A DNA stretch of 64,000 nt from Dongia deserti (GTDB taxonomy: Bacteria > Pseudomonadota > Alphaproteobacteria > Dongiales > Dongiaceae). The DNA lies in the NCBI RefSeq assembly GCF_003574735.1, contig NZ_QORW01000016.1, forward strand, positions 62,001 to 126,000, written 5' to 3'. This document shows, in pieces, positions 18,366 through 25,889 of this stretch. The stretch's first letter is position 1. The number at the start of each line of letters is the position of its first letter. The position numbers were made by a program, and so were the translations under genes. The notes beneath the pieces were generated by a model. That model searched no databases and was not told the origin of the DNA. It was given only the letters and a program-made list of their open reading frames with translations.

Positions 18366-19286
18366 ATGAAAAGATCAAATCCGGGTAGGGCGTCAGTGGC
18401 GGCCATGCTGATCGGGCTGGGGGCCTCGAGCGTCACTGGTGCGGCGCTGGCGCAGGAAACGACCTACCAGCCCTGGTCCGGCACGACCCAGGCTCAAGCG
18501 AACCAGACTAGCGATCAGAAGCTGCAAAGCCTAGTGACCGATCTCAACGCCCTTATCAAGAAGGCGGAGACCGCCAATGCCGCAGACCCCAATTTCCTGG
18601 CCGATCTGAAAAAGCTGGCGGCGAAATATCCGGTCACGCCGTCGCTGGGCGGGCCCGGCACGGTCTTCCTTTACGACAATTTCGCCGACGGCAACTACAC
18701 CGCCAATCCGGTGTGGAAGGTCTCAGCCGGGACCTGGGAGGTCGATACCAAGGGCACGATGATCGGCCTGTCCAGCAAGCTTGGCGCGTCGACCAGCACC
18801 AAGGTCACGGGCAATGATGTCCTGAAGGCGATCCTGGGCGTGCAGGAGCAACAGGCGCCGCAATCGACCTATGCCTCGATCTATACCGCGGTGCCGATCG
18901 CCAACAGCTTTCGCATGACGATGAAGCTGGTGTCGGTCAACAAGAACGGCCCGCTCAACATCGGGCCCTATCAGGGTGCCAGCGCGAGCAGCGGCTATCG
19001 CCTGGTCTACCATCCCGGCAAGGACACCGGTCTCGTCCTTCAGCGCATCGTCGGCAACCAGGTGACGCAGATCGGCGCCTACAACGATCCGCTCAATCTG
19101 GAAGACGGCAAGACGCACGAGCTTATGTGGCAGCGCGAGCCGACTGGAAAGATGCGGGTCTATCTCGACAACCAGCAGCTCATCATCGCGACCGACACGC
19201 AGATCACCGGCAATCTCGATGGCTGGCTGAACGTCAACCAGGGTGGTGCTTACTGGATCCGTGAGATCAAGGTAGTGGGGCTCTAG
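18366..19286 (+). CDS. Exported protein with concanavalin-like (LamG) fold, unknown function
   Basis: A protein of 306 residues with a signal peptide (about 1-29, ending ALAQE). A helical, Gln/Ala/Asn-rich stretch at 30-95 is followed by a beta-rich domain at about 98-306. The domain opens with FLYDNFADGNYTANPVWKVS, a pattern seen in LamG/DUF1080-like jelly-roll domains that often bind polysaccharide. No catalytic residues are recognised. It starts at ATG 18366 and points away from phoR. It may act on the cell surface or in the periplasm. Confidence 0.65.
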   Translation: MKRSNPGRASVAAMLIGLGASSVTGAALAQETTYQPWSGTTQAQANQTSDQKLQSLVTDLNALIKKAETANAADPNFLADLKKLAAKYPVTPSLGGPGTVFLYDNFADGNYTANPVWKVSAGTWEVDTKGTMIGLSSKLGASTSTKVTGNDVLKAILGVQEQQAPQSTYASIYTAVPIANSFRMTMKLVSVNKNGPLNIGPYQGASASSGYRLVYHPGKDTGLVLQRIVGNQVTQIGAYNDPLNLEDGKTHELMWQREPTGKMRVYLDNQQLIIATDTQITGNLDGWLNVNQGGAYWIREIKVVGL

Positions 19287-19293
19287 CTCAGAA

Positions 19294-19371
19294 GTCAGGG
19301 ATCAGGTATCAGGGATTAGATTCGCCCAATGCTGTTTCCGACCACTGATACCTGATTACTGATTCCTGACC
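19294..19371. repeat. Heptamer arrays arranged as an inverted repeat
   Basis: The left arm (19294-19318) reads TCAGGGA, TCAGGTA, TCAGGGA. The right arm (19344-19371) reads, on the other strand, TCAGGAA, TCAGTAA, TCAGGTA. The right arm ends directly at the ATG of the next gene, so that gene has no ordinary ribosome binding site. The same heptamers occur at 1222-1254. Confidence 0.65.
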
Positions 19372-20034
19372 ATGAAACTCTATTCCCTGCCGCTCTCTCC
19401 CTATTCCGCCCGTGTGCGCGCCGCGATCTATGCGAAGCAGCTCGACATCGAGATCGTCATGCCGCCGGAGGGTTGGCGGCAGTCTGAGGAATTCCGGCAG
19501 CTCAATCCGGCGCGGCGCGTCCCTGTCCTGATCCTCGATGATGGCACGGCCCTGCCGGAATCCGGTGTGATCGTCGAATATCTAGAAGATGCTTTTCCAG
19601 CCATTCCGTTGCGGCCACGGCATGCAAAGGATCTGGCGCATGTGCGCCTCGTCACCACCGTCGCAGAGCTCTATGTGATGCAGGCGCTGATGCCGCTCTT
19701 CTTTCTGCTGGACGCCAAGACGATCGACAGCACGGCTGTCACAGCGGGCTTCGACAAGCTCGATGCGGGACTCGCGCACCTCGAGACATTGCTGCGCCCC
19801 GGCGCCTATGCCCATGGGGAGCGCATCAGCATGGCGGACGTGTGGCTACTGCCGGTGCGCTTCACGCTCGATGGCCTGATGGAATTTGCGAAACGGCCCG
19901 ATCTGCTGGACCGCTATCCTGCGATCGCCGGTTATACGGATGTCGTCAAGCGCGACGCCGCGCTCGGGCGCGTCTGGCAGGAGATGATCGACGGATTGAA
20001 AGCCTTCTACGCTGCACGCGCCGCCAAGGGCTAA
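19372..20034 (+). CDS. Glutathione S-transferase family protein
   Basis: A cytoplasmic protein of 220 residues with an N-terminal thioredoxin-like domain (MKLYSLPLSPYSARVRAAIY, with cis-proline motif RRVPVLIL near 50 and ESGVIVEYLE near 63) and an all-helical C-terminal domain. GSTs conjugate or reduce electrophiles with glutathione; the substrate is unknown. The SPYS motif suggests a serine as the catalytic residue. The upstream region is made only of the heptamer repeat. Its stop codon overlaps the converging stop codon of the SAF oxidoreductase gene. Confidence 0.88.
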   Translation: MKLYSLPLSPYSARVRAAIYAKQLDIEIVMPPEGWRQSEEFRQLNPARRVPVLILDDGTALPESGVIVEYLEDAFPAIPLRPRHAKDLAHVRLVTTVAELYVMQALMPLFFLLDAKTIDSTAVTAGFDKLDAGLAHLETLLRPGAYAHGERISMADVWLLPVRFTLDGLMEFAKRPDLLDRYPAIAGYTDVVKRDAALGRVWQEMIDGLKAFYAARAAKG

Positions 20035-21386
20035 GCTGCCGCAACCTGCTCTCGGAATTGCGCCTCCATTTCGCGCCGGATGCGCACGGCTTCGCTTGCC
20101 TCGTCCACCACGACATCACTCCAGGTGAGGCTGGCGCCCGTCTTCACCGCACGCCGCAGCTTCACATGATGCGCCAATCCAATCGGCAAGGCACCGATGC
20201 GCAGGCTGTCCGATGCCGGCATCAGCTTGCCCCAGACCGTGAAGCCGCCTTCGCCGTCCAGCACCTCGCCTTCCTTGAGGTCGCGCTTGGCCGTCGCCAC
20301 CGCATCGCCGCGGAAGCCGGTCGGCGCACCGGTCGCTTCGCCGCGCAGGCCCGCGCTCGCGACCGAGATGCCGAGCTCCAGGCCAATCAGGTGATAGGGC
20401 TTGTAGAGCGCCGCGTAGCGCCCGGTGGGATCGGTGACCAGCCCATATTCGGCGAAGCAGCGCTTGACGTAGTCGCTCGGCGCCTCGAACACGACATAGA
20501 CGCCCCAGCGCAAATCGCGGAATACCGGCTTTCCGTCCCGCTCGAGCGATGAGATGACCTCCACCTGTCCTGTGTGATGGAGTTGCCCGCCTTCGGCGCG
20601 CGGTCGCAGCACGCGTGGCAGGTCGTCGACACCGCACGGCGGAAAGGACAAACCATCAGGCGCTGGCGTCAGCCCGGTTGCATTGGCGACCGCCGCCATC
20701 TCGATTGCCGATTTGGTGCCGTCGAGGAAGGAATTGAACATCTGCGGATTCATGCCGCCTTGGCGCGCCTGCTCCGGGGTCAGACCGTAATGCGGCCAGA
20801 CCGTGTCCGGCGTCGAGTGATGGTACGCGGGCAGATACTTGGTGCCCTTGCCTGCCGCGACGACGTCGAACCCGCACGCCCGCGCCCAATCCACCTGCTC
20901 CGCGATCAAGGCTGGCTGGTCGCCGTAAGCGAGGCTGTAGACCAGTCCCGCCTTGCGCGCCTTGGCGGCGAGCAGCGGCCCTGCCAGCACGTCGGCTTCG
21001 ACGTTCACCATCACGATATGCTTGCCGTGCTGGACCGCAGCGAGCGCGTGGGTGATGCCCGCAGCCGGATGACCGGTCGCGTCGATCACCACATCCAGCG
21101 CGGGATGCGCGATCAGGGCTTTCGCATCGTCGCCGATCCAGGTCGTGCCGTGCTCCACGGCCTCGCTCGCTGATCGCCCCGCGATCTGTTCCGCCGGCCA
21201 GCCGACGCGCGCGAGGGCCGCGCGCGCCCGCGCGGGATCGAGGTCGGCGATGCCCAGGATGTGCAGCCCGGGTGTCCGGCGCGCCTGCGCCAGGAACATG
21301 GAGCCGAACTTGCCGGCGCCGATCAGACCGACGCGCAGCTTCTTGCCCGCCACATCGCGTTCGAGCAGCAGCTTGTGCAGATTCAT
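20031..21386 (-). CDS. SAF-domain NAD(P)-dependent oxidoreductase (predicted homoserine dehydrogenase-like, COG4091)
   Basis: A protein of 451 residues. Residues 17-30 form a Rossmann start (VGLIGAGKFGSMFL), followed by a middle catalytic domain of the homoserine-dehydrogenase-like type. The C-terminal part (about 345-430) is a SAF domain. COG4091 members are annotated as predicted homoserine dehydrogenases, but many act in sugar-acid breakdown, so I do not assign a substrate. GAGGAGATACCG precedes ATG 21386. It is the last gene of a gntR-phyH-SAF operon, ten bases after the dioxygenase gene. Confidence 0.78.
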   Translation of the reverse strand: MNLHKLLLERDVAGKKLRVGLIGAGKFGSMFLAQARRTPGLHILGIADLDPARARAALARVGWPAEQIAGRSASEAVEHGTTWIGDDAKALIAHPALDVVIDATGHPAAGITHALAAVQHGKHIVMVNVEADVLAGPLLAAKARKAGLVYSLAYGDQPALIAEQVDWARACGFDVVAAGKGTKYLPAYHHSTPDTVWPHYGLTPEQARQGGMNPQMFNSFLDGTKSAIEMAAVANATGLTPAPDGLSFPPCGVDDLPRVLRPRAEGGQLHHTGQVEVISSLERDGKPVFRDLRWGVYVVFEAPSDYVKRCFAEYGLVTDPTGRYAALYKPYHLIGLELGISVASAGLRGEATGAPTGFRGDAVATAKRDLKEGEVLDGEGGFTVWGKLMPASDSLRIGALPIGLAHHVKLRRAVKTGASLTWSDVVVDEASEAVRIRREMEAQFREQVAAA

Positions 21387-21396
21387 CGGTATCTCC

Positions 21397-22203
21397 TCAG
21401 GCCGCTGCGCCTTGCCGGTTGCGTGCGTAGGTGATGAGGCAATCGTCCGGCAACATCTCGATCGGCGTGAAGTCGCGGTTGGCGATCCAGGTCGGTCGCT
21501 TGAAGCGCCGGATCGCATTGTCGCAACGATTGAGCGACAGGTAGAGAACCCAGCGCGACCACGGCGTCAGGTTCGAGCCGGACGCGTGCACCAGATTGCC
21601 ATGGAACAGCAGCATGGAGCCGGCCGAGCCTTTCGGCGCGACGATGCCGCCCTCCTCCACCAGGCGCTTGATGGTGTCGTTGTCGATGGTCCAGAGCGGA
21701 TAGCTCGTCGTCGTGACGTCGTGGCCTGCCTCCAGCCGCCCCAGGCGGTGGCTGCGCGGGATGAACATCAGCGGCCCGTTGAACTCGTTCGCCTCCGCCA
21801 GGAACAAGGCGATGTTCATGGCGCGCGGGCTCGGCATGTCGTCGTCATTGAACCAAGTGGCGTAGTCCTGGTGCCATTGCCACACCGCGCCGTCGAACGC
21901 CGATTTCGCGTTGATCTTGAACTGGTGCATGTAGAGCTTGTCCGAGCCGAGCATTTGCATGCCGGGCTCGACCAGCCGCGGATGGCGCGCCACCATCGCG
22001 AACACGTCGTTCCAGGTCTGCACGTAAAAGGCGGAGCGCGGCGCGTTCGAATCCTTTTCGTGGATCACCTCCGGCCGGTTCTGCGCGAACAGGCCGGGAA
22101 TCTCGGCCGTCAGCAGCGCCATTTCCTCCGCGGAGAATACGTTCGGCAGGAACAGGTAGCCCTCGGTCTCGAACTCCTTGATCTGAGTGTCAGTGAGTTT
22201 CAT
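21397..22203 (-). CDS. Phytanoyl-CoA dioxygenase family (EctD-like) Fe(II)/2-oxoglutarate oxygenase
   Basis: A protein of 268 residues in PF05721. The iron ligands are visible as WHQD (H111, D113) and a distal histidine, H206 in HGNLVHASG; R217 in WSRWVLY would bind 2-oxoglutarate. The stretch WHQDYATW...DMP and NGPLMFIPRSH strongly resembles ectoine hydroxylase-type members. No ectoine genes are near, so another hydroxylation is likely. The ATG at 22203 has AAGGAG six bases upstream and overlaps the stop codon of the GntR gene (ATGA). An ATG at 22209 is too close to that site. Confidence 0.88.
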   Translation of the reverse strand: MKLTDTQIKEFETEGYLFLPNVFSAEEMALLTAEIPGLFAQNRPEVIHEKDSNAPRSAFYVQTWNDVFAMVARHPRLVEPGMQMLGSDKLYMHQFKINAKSAFDGAVWQWHQDYATWFNDDDMPSPRAMNIALFLAEANEFNGPLMFIPRSHRLGRLEAGHDVTTTSYPLWTIDNDTIKRLVEEGGIVAPKGSAGSMLLFHGNLVHASGSNLTPWSRWVLYLSLNRCDNAIRRFKRPTWIANRDFTPIEMLPDDCLITYARNRQGAAA

Positions 22204-22910
22204 GGGCATCTCCTTCCCTTCGCTGCCGGTTTGCCCGGCTTGCTCTCGTACTTTTCATCCCCCGCGACCAATGCCGTGAAGTTGGCGGCAGCACCTTCCG
22301 CGTGGCGGCGCGCCAACTTCTCAGCCTGCTCGGCGTCGCCGCGCATTACTGCTTCGAGGATGGCGTCGTGCTCATCCCAGACGGTGTCGCGCACGCGGTA
22401 GTGCTGCAGGTAGCCGCCCATCAGGCGGCGGACGTGCTGCCAATGCAGCAAAGCCGTCTCGGCAATGATCGGATTGCCGGACAGCTCATAAAGAAACCGA
22501 TGGAAACGCATGTCGGCTTCGATCATGCGCTTGACCGAGCCGGAAGCGACAGCCGCCCTGCCCTCCGCGATCAGCTTGGGGCCCCAGGCGCGCGCATCGG
22601 TGCTGCCGCGCAAGGCGGCGCCGCGGCATGCGATGCCATCGAGCGCGCTGCGCAACTCGTAGAGGTGGGAAACGGAACCGGCGTCGAGCGGCGCCACCAC
22701 GACACCGCGGCGACCGGATTCCCTGACGAAGCCTTGGACCTTCAACAATGCCAAGGCCTGCACGACCGGCTGGCGCGAGACGTTCAGCTTCTGCGCCAGT
22801 TCGTCCTGATTGATGCGCGCGCCGGCGGCGAGCTCTCCGTCGCAGATCGCGTCGAGGATGGCGTCGTAGGTGCGGTCGGTGAGCGACCGCTCGAGCGTCA
22901 GATGCCGCAT
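22200..22910 (-). CDS. GntR family transcriptional regulator (FadR/FCD type)
   Basis: A regulator of 236 residues. The N-terminal winged helix (about 5-70) has the GntR pattern RTYDAILDAICDGELAAGAR and a recognition helix QKLNVSRQPVVQALALL. The C-terminal helical FCD domain (about 80-215) keeps the metal-binding pattern, with DMRFHRFLYELSGN and later histidines. It probably senses a small acid and controls its own operon. The start at 22910 is the ATG nearest to a family-like N-terminus; a longer reading frame to 23078 would run through the promoter. Confidence 0.88.
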   Translation of the reverse strand: MRHLTLERSLTDRTYDAILDAICDGELAAGARINQDELAQKLNVSRQPVVQALALLKVQGFVRESGRRGVVVAPLDAGSVSHLYELRSALDGIACRGAALRGSTDARAWGPKLIAEGRAAVASGSVKRMIEADMRFHRFLYELSGNPIIAETALLHWQHVRRLMGGYLQHYRVRDTVWDEHDAILEAVMRGDAEQAEKLARRHAEGAAANFTALVAGDEKYESKPGKPAAKGRRCP

Positions 22911-22934
22911 GCTCTCGTCCCGCTCTCGTGAACT

Positions 22935-22942
22935 CGTATACG
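22935..22942. promoter_or_regulatory. Palindrome CGTATACG before the gntR operon
   Basis: A perfect 8-base palindrome 25 bases upstream of the gntR start, followed by a related GTAC-rich stretch (GGTACACAGTAC). GTATAC cores are common in FadR-type operators, so this is a likely autoregulatory site. Confidence 0.45.
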
Positions 22943-23016
22943 GTACACAGTACGGGCCAAAAAAGCAAGCGGCCGGATTTCTCCCGCCGCCAACCAGCGT
23001 GACGCGGGCACAGATC

Positions 23017-23493
23017 CTAGGCGGCGCGCTCGAGATGCCCAGCAAACGCCTGGCCGAGCACTTTGTCCCAGCCGCCATTATAGTTCTCGCGCATACCCTG
23101 GCCGTCTTTGCCCAGCGTCTCCCAGCCGCGATGAACCAGGCGCACGCGCGTGGCGCCGTTCTCCGCCGCGAAGCTGAGCTCGACGACAGTGTGCGGGCCG
23201 CCGATGCGGCCGGGGTGCCACGTCATGGAGAAGCCGCTCGGCGGCGACCACGAGAGGACGCGGCCCCAGTCATGGGTGCTGCCGTCGTCGGCCGTTTCGT
23301 AGATTCGCCCGCCGATCTTGGCTTCGATCGTCGCGGTCCGCGCCTTCGCTTGCGTGACCGAGAACATCTGCAGCGGCCACCATTGTCCGATCTCAGCGGT
23401 GAAGGCGTGGAAAGCCCGCTCCAGATCGCACCGGACCACGATGCTCTTCTCGATTGGAGGGACGGCGAAGCGCGCGACCTCGGCATTGCTCAT
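23017..23493 (-). CDS. SRPBCC (AHSA1-like) domain protein
   Basis: A cytoplasmic protein of 158 residues in the START-like superfamily. Typical elements are the first strand SIVVRCDLERAFHAFTAEIGQWWPL, a GGRIYE turn near 63, and the LTWHPG/VVELSF strands, and a C-terminal helix WDKVLGQAFAGHLE. The fold makes a hydrophobic pocket; the ligand is unknown. Its ATG overlaps the stop codon of the ArsR gene (ATGA). ArsR-AHSA1 pairs are common in proteobacteria and are thought to answer to small molecules. Confidence 0.87.
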   Translation of the reverse strand: MSNAEVARFAVPPIEKSIVVRCDLERAFHAFTAEIGQWWPLQMFSVTQAKARTATIEAKIGGRIYETADDGSTHDWGRVLSWSPPSGFSMTWHPGRIGGPHTVVELSFAAENGATRVRLVHRGWETLGKDGQGMRENYNGGWDKVLGQAFAGHLERAA

Positions 23494-23801
23494 GATGCTC
23501 GCTCCTTTTCGACATGGCGCGCGAACGCGGCGAGCGCGTCGCCCCACAAGTCATCCAGATAACTGCGCAGTGCGCCGATCCCGTCCGGCGCAATCGCGAA
23601 ATAGTGCCGCGTGCCCTGCCGCGTTTCCGCGACCAGGCCGCTCTCCTTCAGCACCTTCAGATGCTGGGACACCGCCGGCCTGCTGATAGTCATGCCGGCG
23701 GCGATCTCACCCACCGCCCGCGGCCCGCCGCGCAGCCGCTGCATAATCGTGCGCCGCGTCGGATCGCTTAGAGCGGCAAGCGCATCCAGTCCGTTAGTCA
23801 T
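23490..23801 (-). CDS. ArsR family transcriptional regulator
   Basis: A winged-helix protein of 103 residues. LAALSDPTRRTIMQRL and the recognition helix ISRPAVSQHLKVLKESGLV are typical. No cysteine is present in the protein, so it does not use the classical ArsR metal-thiolate site and probably senses something other than metals. The first gene of a two-gene operon with the SRPBCC gene. A perfect palindrome lies directly before its start codon. Confidence 0.9.
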   Translation of the reverse strand: MTNGLDALAALSDPTRRTIMQRLRGGPRAVGEIAAGMTISRPAVSQHLKVLKESGLVAETRQGTRHYFAIAPDGIGALRSYLDDLWGDALAAFARHVEKERAS

Positions 23802-23803
23802 AC

Positions 23804-23814
23804 CTTACCGTAAG
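23804..23814. promoter_or_regulatory. Perfect palindrome CTTACCGTAAG, likely ArsR operator
   Basis: An 11-base palindrome two bases upstream of the arsR start codon. A related CTAACCTTAT lies nearby at about 23820. Position and symmetry fit autoregulation by the ArsR protein. Confidence 0.55.
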
Positions 23815-23920
23815 CCATAGCTAACCTTATGTCAATCCTCATCGTGGCCCTGGCAACGCGCGAAAGGTGCCAGCGGTTCTTTCCTTATCCGCCTCGCCCG
23901 CTTTCCGGGGAGCCGACCGA

Positions 23921-24979
23921 ATGGCCACTCAAGAGCACCGCGACGATCCGGCCGCGCGCATCGCGGAACTCGAAGCGCGGAATCGCGAGCTTCAGCGCAC
24001 CGCGCATTTGCACCGCATCCTGCTGGAAAGCGTTATTGATTACGCGATCTTCACCCTGGATACGGATCTTCGTGTGACGGGCTGGAATAGTGGCGGGCAG
24101 CGCCTCCTCGGATGGGCGGCGGACGAGATCCTGGGCCGGCCTGGCGAGATTCTGTTCGTGCCCGAAGATCGCGCGCGCAGTGTGCCGGCGACCGAGGCGC
24201 AGATTGCCATGGCCGAAGGGCGCGCGACCAACGAGCGCTGGCACCTGCGGAAAGATGGCAGCCGGTTTTGGGGCGCCGGCCTCACCATGCCTTTGCGCGA
24301 CGGCAATCGGCTGGAAGGCTTCATCAAGATCATGCGCGACCAGACCGAGCGGCGTCGGACCGAGCAGACGCGCAAGCTGCTGCTCGGCGAACTATCCCAT
24401 CGCGTGAAGAACACGCTTGCTCTGGTGCAGGCATTGGCCGAGCAGACGCTGAAGCACACGCCCGATCCCGCCGCGTTCGCCGATTCATATCGCGAACGCC
24501 TGATCGCCCTGTCCCGCGCGCACGACGTCCTGACCAGGGAAGTATGGGAGCGCGCATCCATTGCCGACGTGGTAGACACCGCGATTGGTGCGTGGATGAG
24601 TGGCGGCCGCGTGACCGTGCAAGGGCCAGAGGTCTGGCTCAATCCGCAGCAGGCGATGACCTTCAGTCTGGCCATGCACGAGCTTGCGACCAACGCGGCG
24701 AAATACGGCGCGCTCTCGACGCCGGAAGGGCGCGTCGCGATCTCGTGGCGCGGCGAGGACGAGATCGTGCTCGAGTGGATCGAGACCGGCGGCCCAGCGG
24801 TGACCCCGCCGAGCCGCCGCGGCTTTGGTTCGGTGATCCTGACCCAAGCCTTGCGGGCGGCCGTGCACGGCGACGTCCAGCTCGATTTCAAGCCGGGTGG
24901 ACTCCATCTGCAGATGCGTTTCAAGCGCCCGGACCTGGCCGCCACCCGCCTCGATGTGGACGAGACGGGCCGCGCGTGA
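23921..24979 (+). CDS. PAS domain HWE-family sensor histidine kinase
   Basis: A soluble kinase of 352 residues. A coiled start (RIAELEARNRELQ) is followed by a PAS domain at about 32-145 and an HWE_HK domain with phospho-acceptor H160 in ELSHRVKNTLALV. The ATP part has MHELATNAAKYGALS and the family's W-x-E signature in LEWIETGG, ending in GFGSVILT. HWE kinases are mostly alphaproteobacterial and often feed into the general stress response or act as light/redox sensors. There is no cysteine in a GNCRFLQ motif, so it is not a LOV domain. No response regulator is next to it. Confidence 0.9.
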   Translation: MATQEHRDDPAARIAELEARNRELQRTAHLHRILLESVIDYAIFTLDTDLRVTGWNSGGQRLLGWAADEILGRPGEILFVPEDRARSVPATEAQIAMAEGRATNERWHLRKDGSRFWGAGLTMPLRDGNRLEGFIKIMRDQTERRRTEQTRKLLLGELSHRVKNTLALVQALAEQTLKHTPDPAAFADSYRERLIALSRAHDVLTREVWERASIADVVDTAIGAWMSGGRVTVQGPEVWLNPQQAMTFSLAMHELATNAAKYGALSTPEGRVAISWRGEDEIVLEWIETGGPAVTPPSRRGFGSVILTQALRAAVHGDVQLDFKPGGLHLQMRFKRPDLAATRLDVDETGRA

Positions 24980-25039
24980 CGTCAGCGCGGGGATTTTCCG
25001 CCACCCACTGGCGGTTCCGTGCGCTTCAGCGAGGCCGCG

Positions 25040-25648
25040 TTATTGTCGCGGCAATGATCTGCGGAAACCCTCCAACGCCCCGATCCGGCGATACCACGCG
25101 GCGATGCGCTCGCCCGGCGGAATGGCCTCTGCCAGCCCGAGTTGGAACAGGTTGGACGCGACCGACAGGTCCGCAATGGTGGACTTGGCACCGGTGAGGA
25201 AGTCGTCCGCCCCGAGTCCCTCTTCCAGGATCGGGCCAAGTTCGCGCAGCCGCGCCTCGCCGCGCTCGATCGCCGCCTTGTCGCCCTTGTCGCCCAGGAA
25301 GACCTTGTTGCGCACGACGTCGATCACTGCCGGCGACAGGCGGCACTGGTTCCAGTCCAGCCACTGATCCACCCGCGCCCGGTGCGCGAGGTCGGACGGA
25401 TACCAGTCGGTCAATGCATGCTTCTGGCAGAGGTAGCGCAGGATCGCGTTCGATTCATGGAGCTTGAGATCGCCATCGAGCAGCGTCGGCACCTGATGGT
25501 TGGGATTGGTGGCGAGATACGCTGCTGACAGATGCTCGCCTTTCGCCATGTCAACATGGCGCAGCTCATACGGCAGCCCCGCCGCCTCCAGCAGGGACAC
25601 GACGCGCCGCGCGTGCTGCGAATATGGGAAGTGATAGAGAATATACAT
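25040..25648 (-). CDS. Glutathione S-transferase family protein
   Basis: A protein of 202 residues with the N-terminal thioredoxin-like domain (ILYHFPYSQHARRVVSLL), cis-proline loop HQVPTLLDGD and ESNAILRYLCQ, followed by a helical domain with NQCRLSPAVIDVVRNKVFLG. The second domain looks like theta-type GSTs. CGGAGGAGCTC precedes ATG 25648. A palindrome upstream suggests regulation by a repressor that is not encoded next to it. Confidence 0.88.
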   Translation of the reverse strand: MYILYHFPYSQHARRVVSLLEAAGLPYELRHVDMAKGEHLSAAYLATNPNHQVPTLLDGDLKLHESNAILRYLCQKHALTDWYPSDLAHRARVDQWLDWNQCRLSPAVIDVVRNKVFLGDKGDKAAIERGEARLRELGPILEEGLGADDFLTGAKSTIADLSVASNLFQLGLAEAIPPGERIAAWYRRIGALEGFRRSLPRQ

Positions 25649-25692
25649 GAGCTCCTCCGATGCTTGATCGCAGCGGAGGACTCATAGACCGC

Positions 25693-25717
25693 TATGCTGA
25701 CAAATTCTGTCAGTATG
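25693..25717. promoter_or_regulatory. Palindrome upstream of the GST gene
   Basis: CTGACA-AATTC-TGTCAG is a perfect inverted repeat with six-base arms; the arms extend outward to ten bases with eight matches. It lies 45 bases before the GST start. It is likely an operator. No further gene could be supported between 25649 and 25889. Confidence 0.5.
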
Positions 25718-25889
25718 CTCCGGCATGGCGCGATCGAGATCGTGCAGCTCCCTATCCAGTCCTTGGCTTCGGCCGATGCGATGGCTTCATCGCAACCCGC
25801 GAGCGCGTCGGTCACGAACGGACCGCCACCATCGAATCCTCTGCACCACCCATGGGACTTGGCGCACCATGAATGCGTGCCATTGCTGC

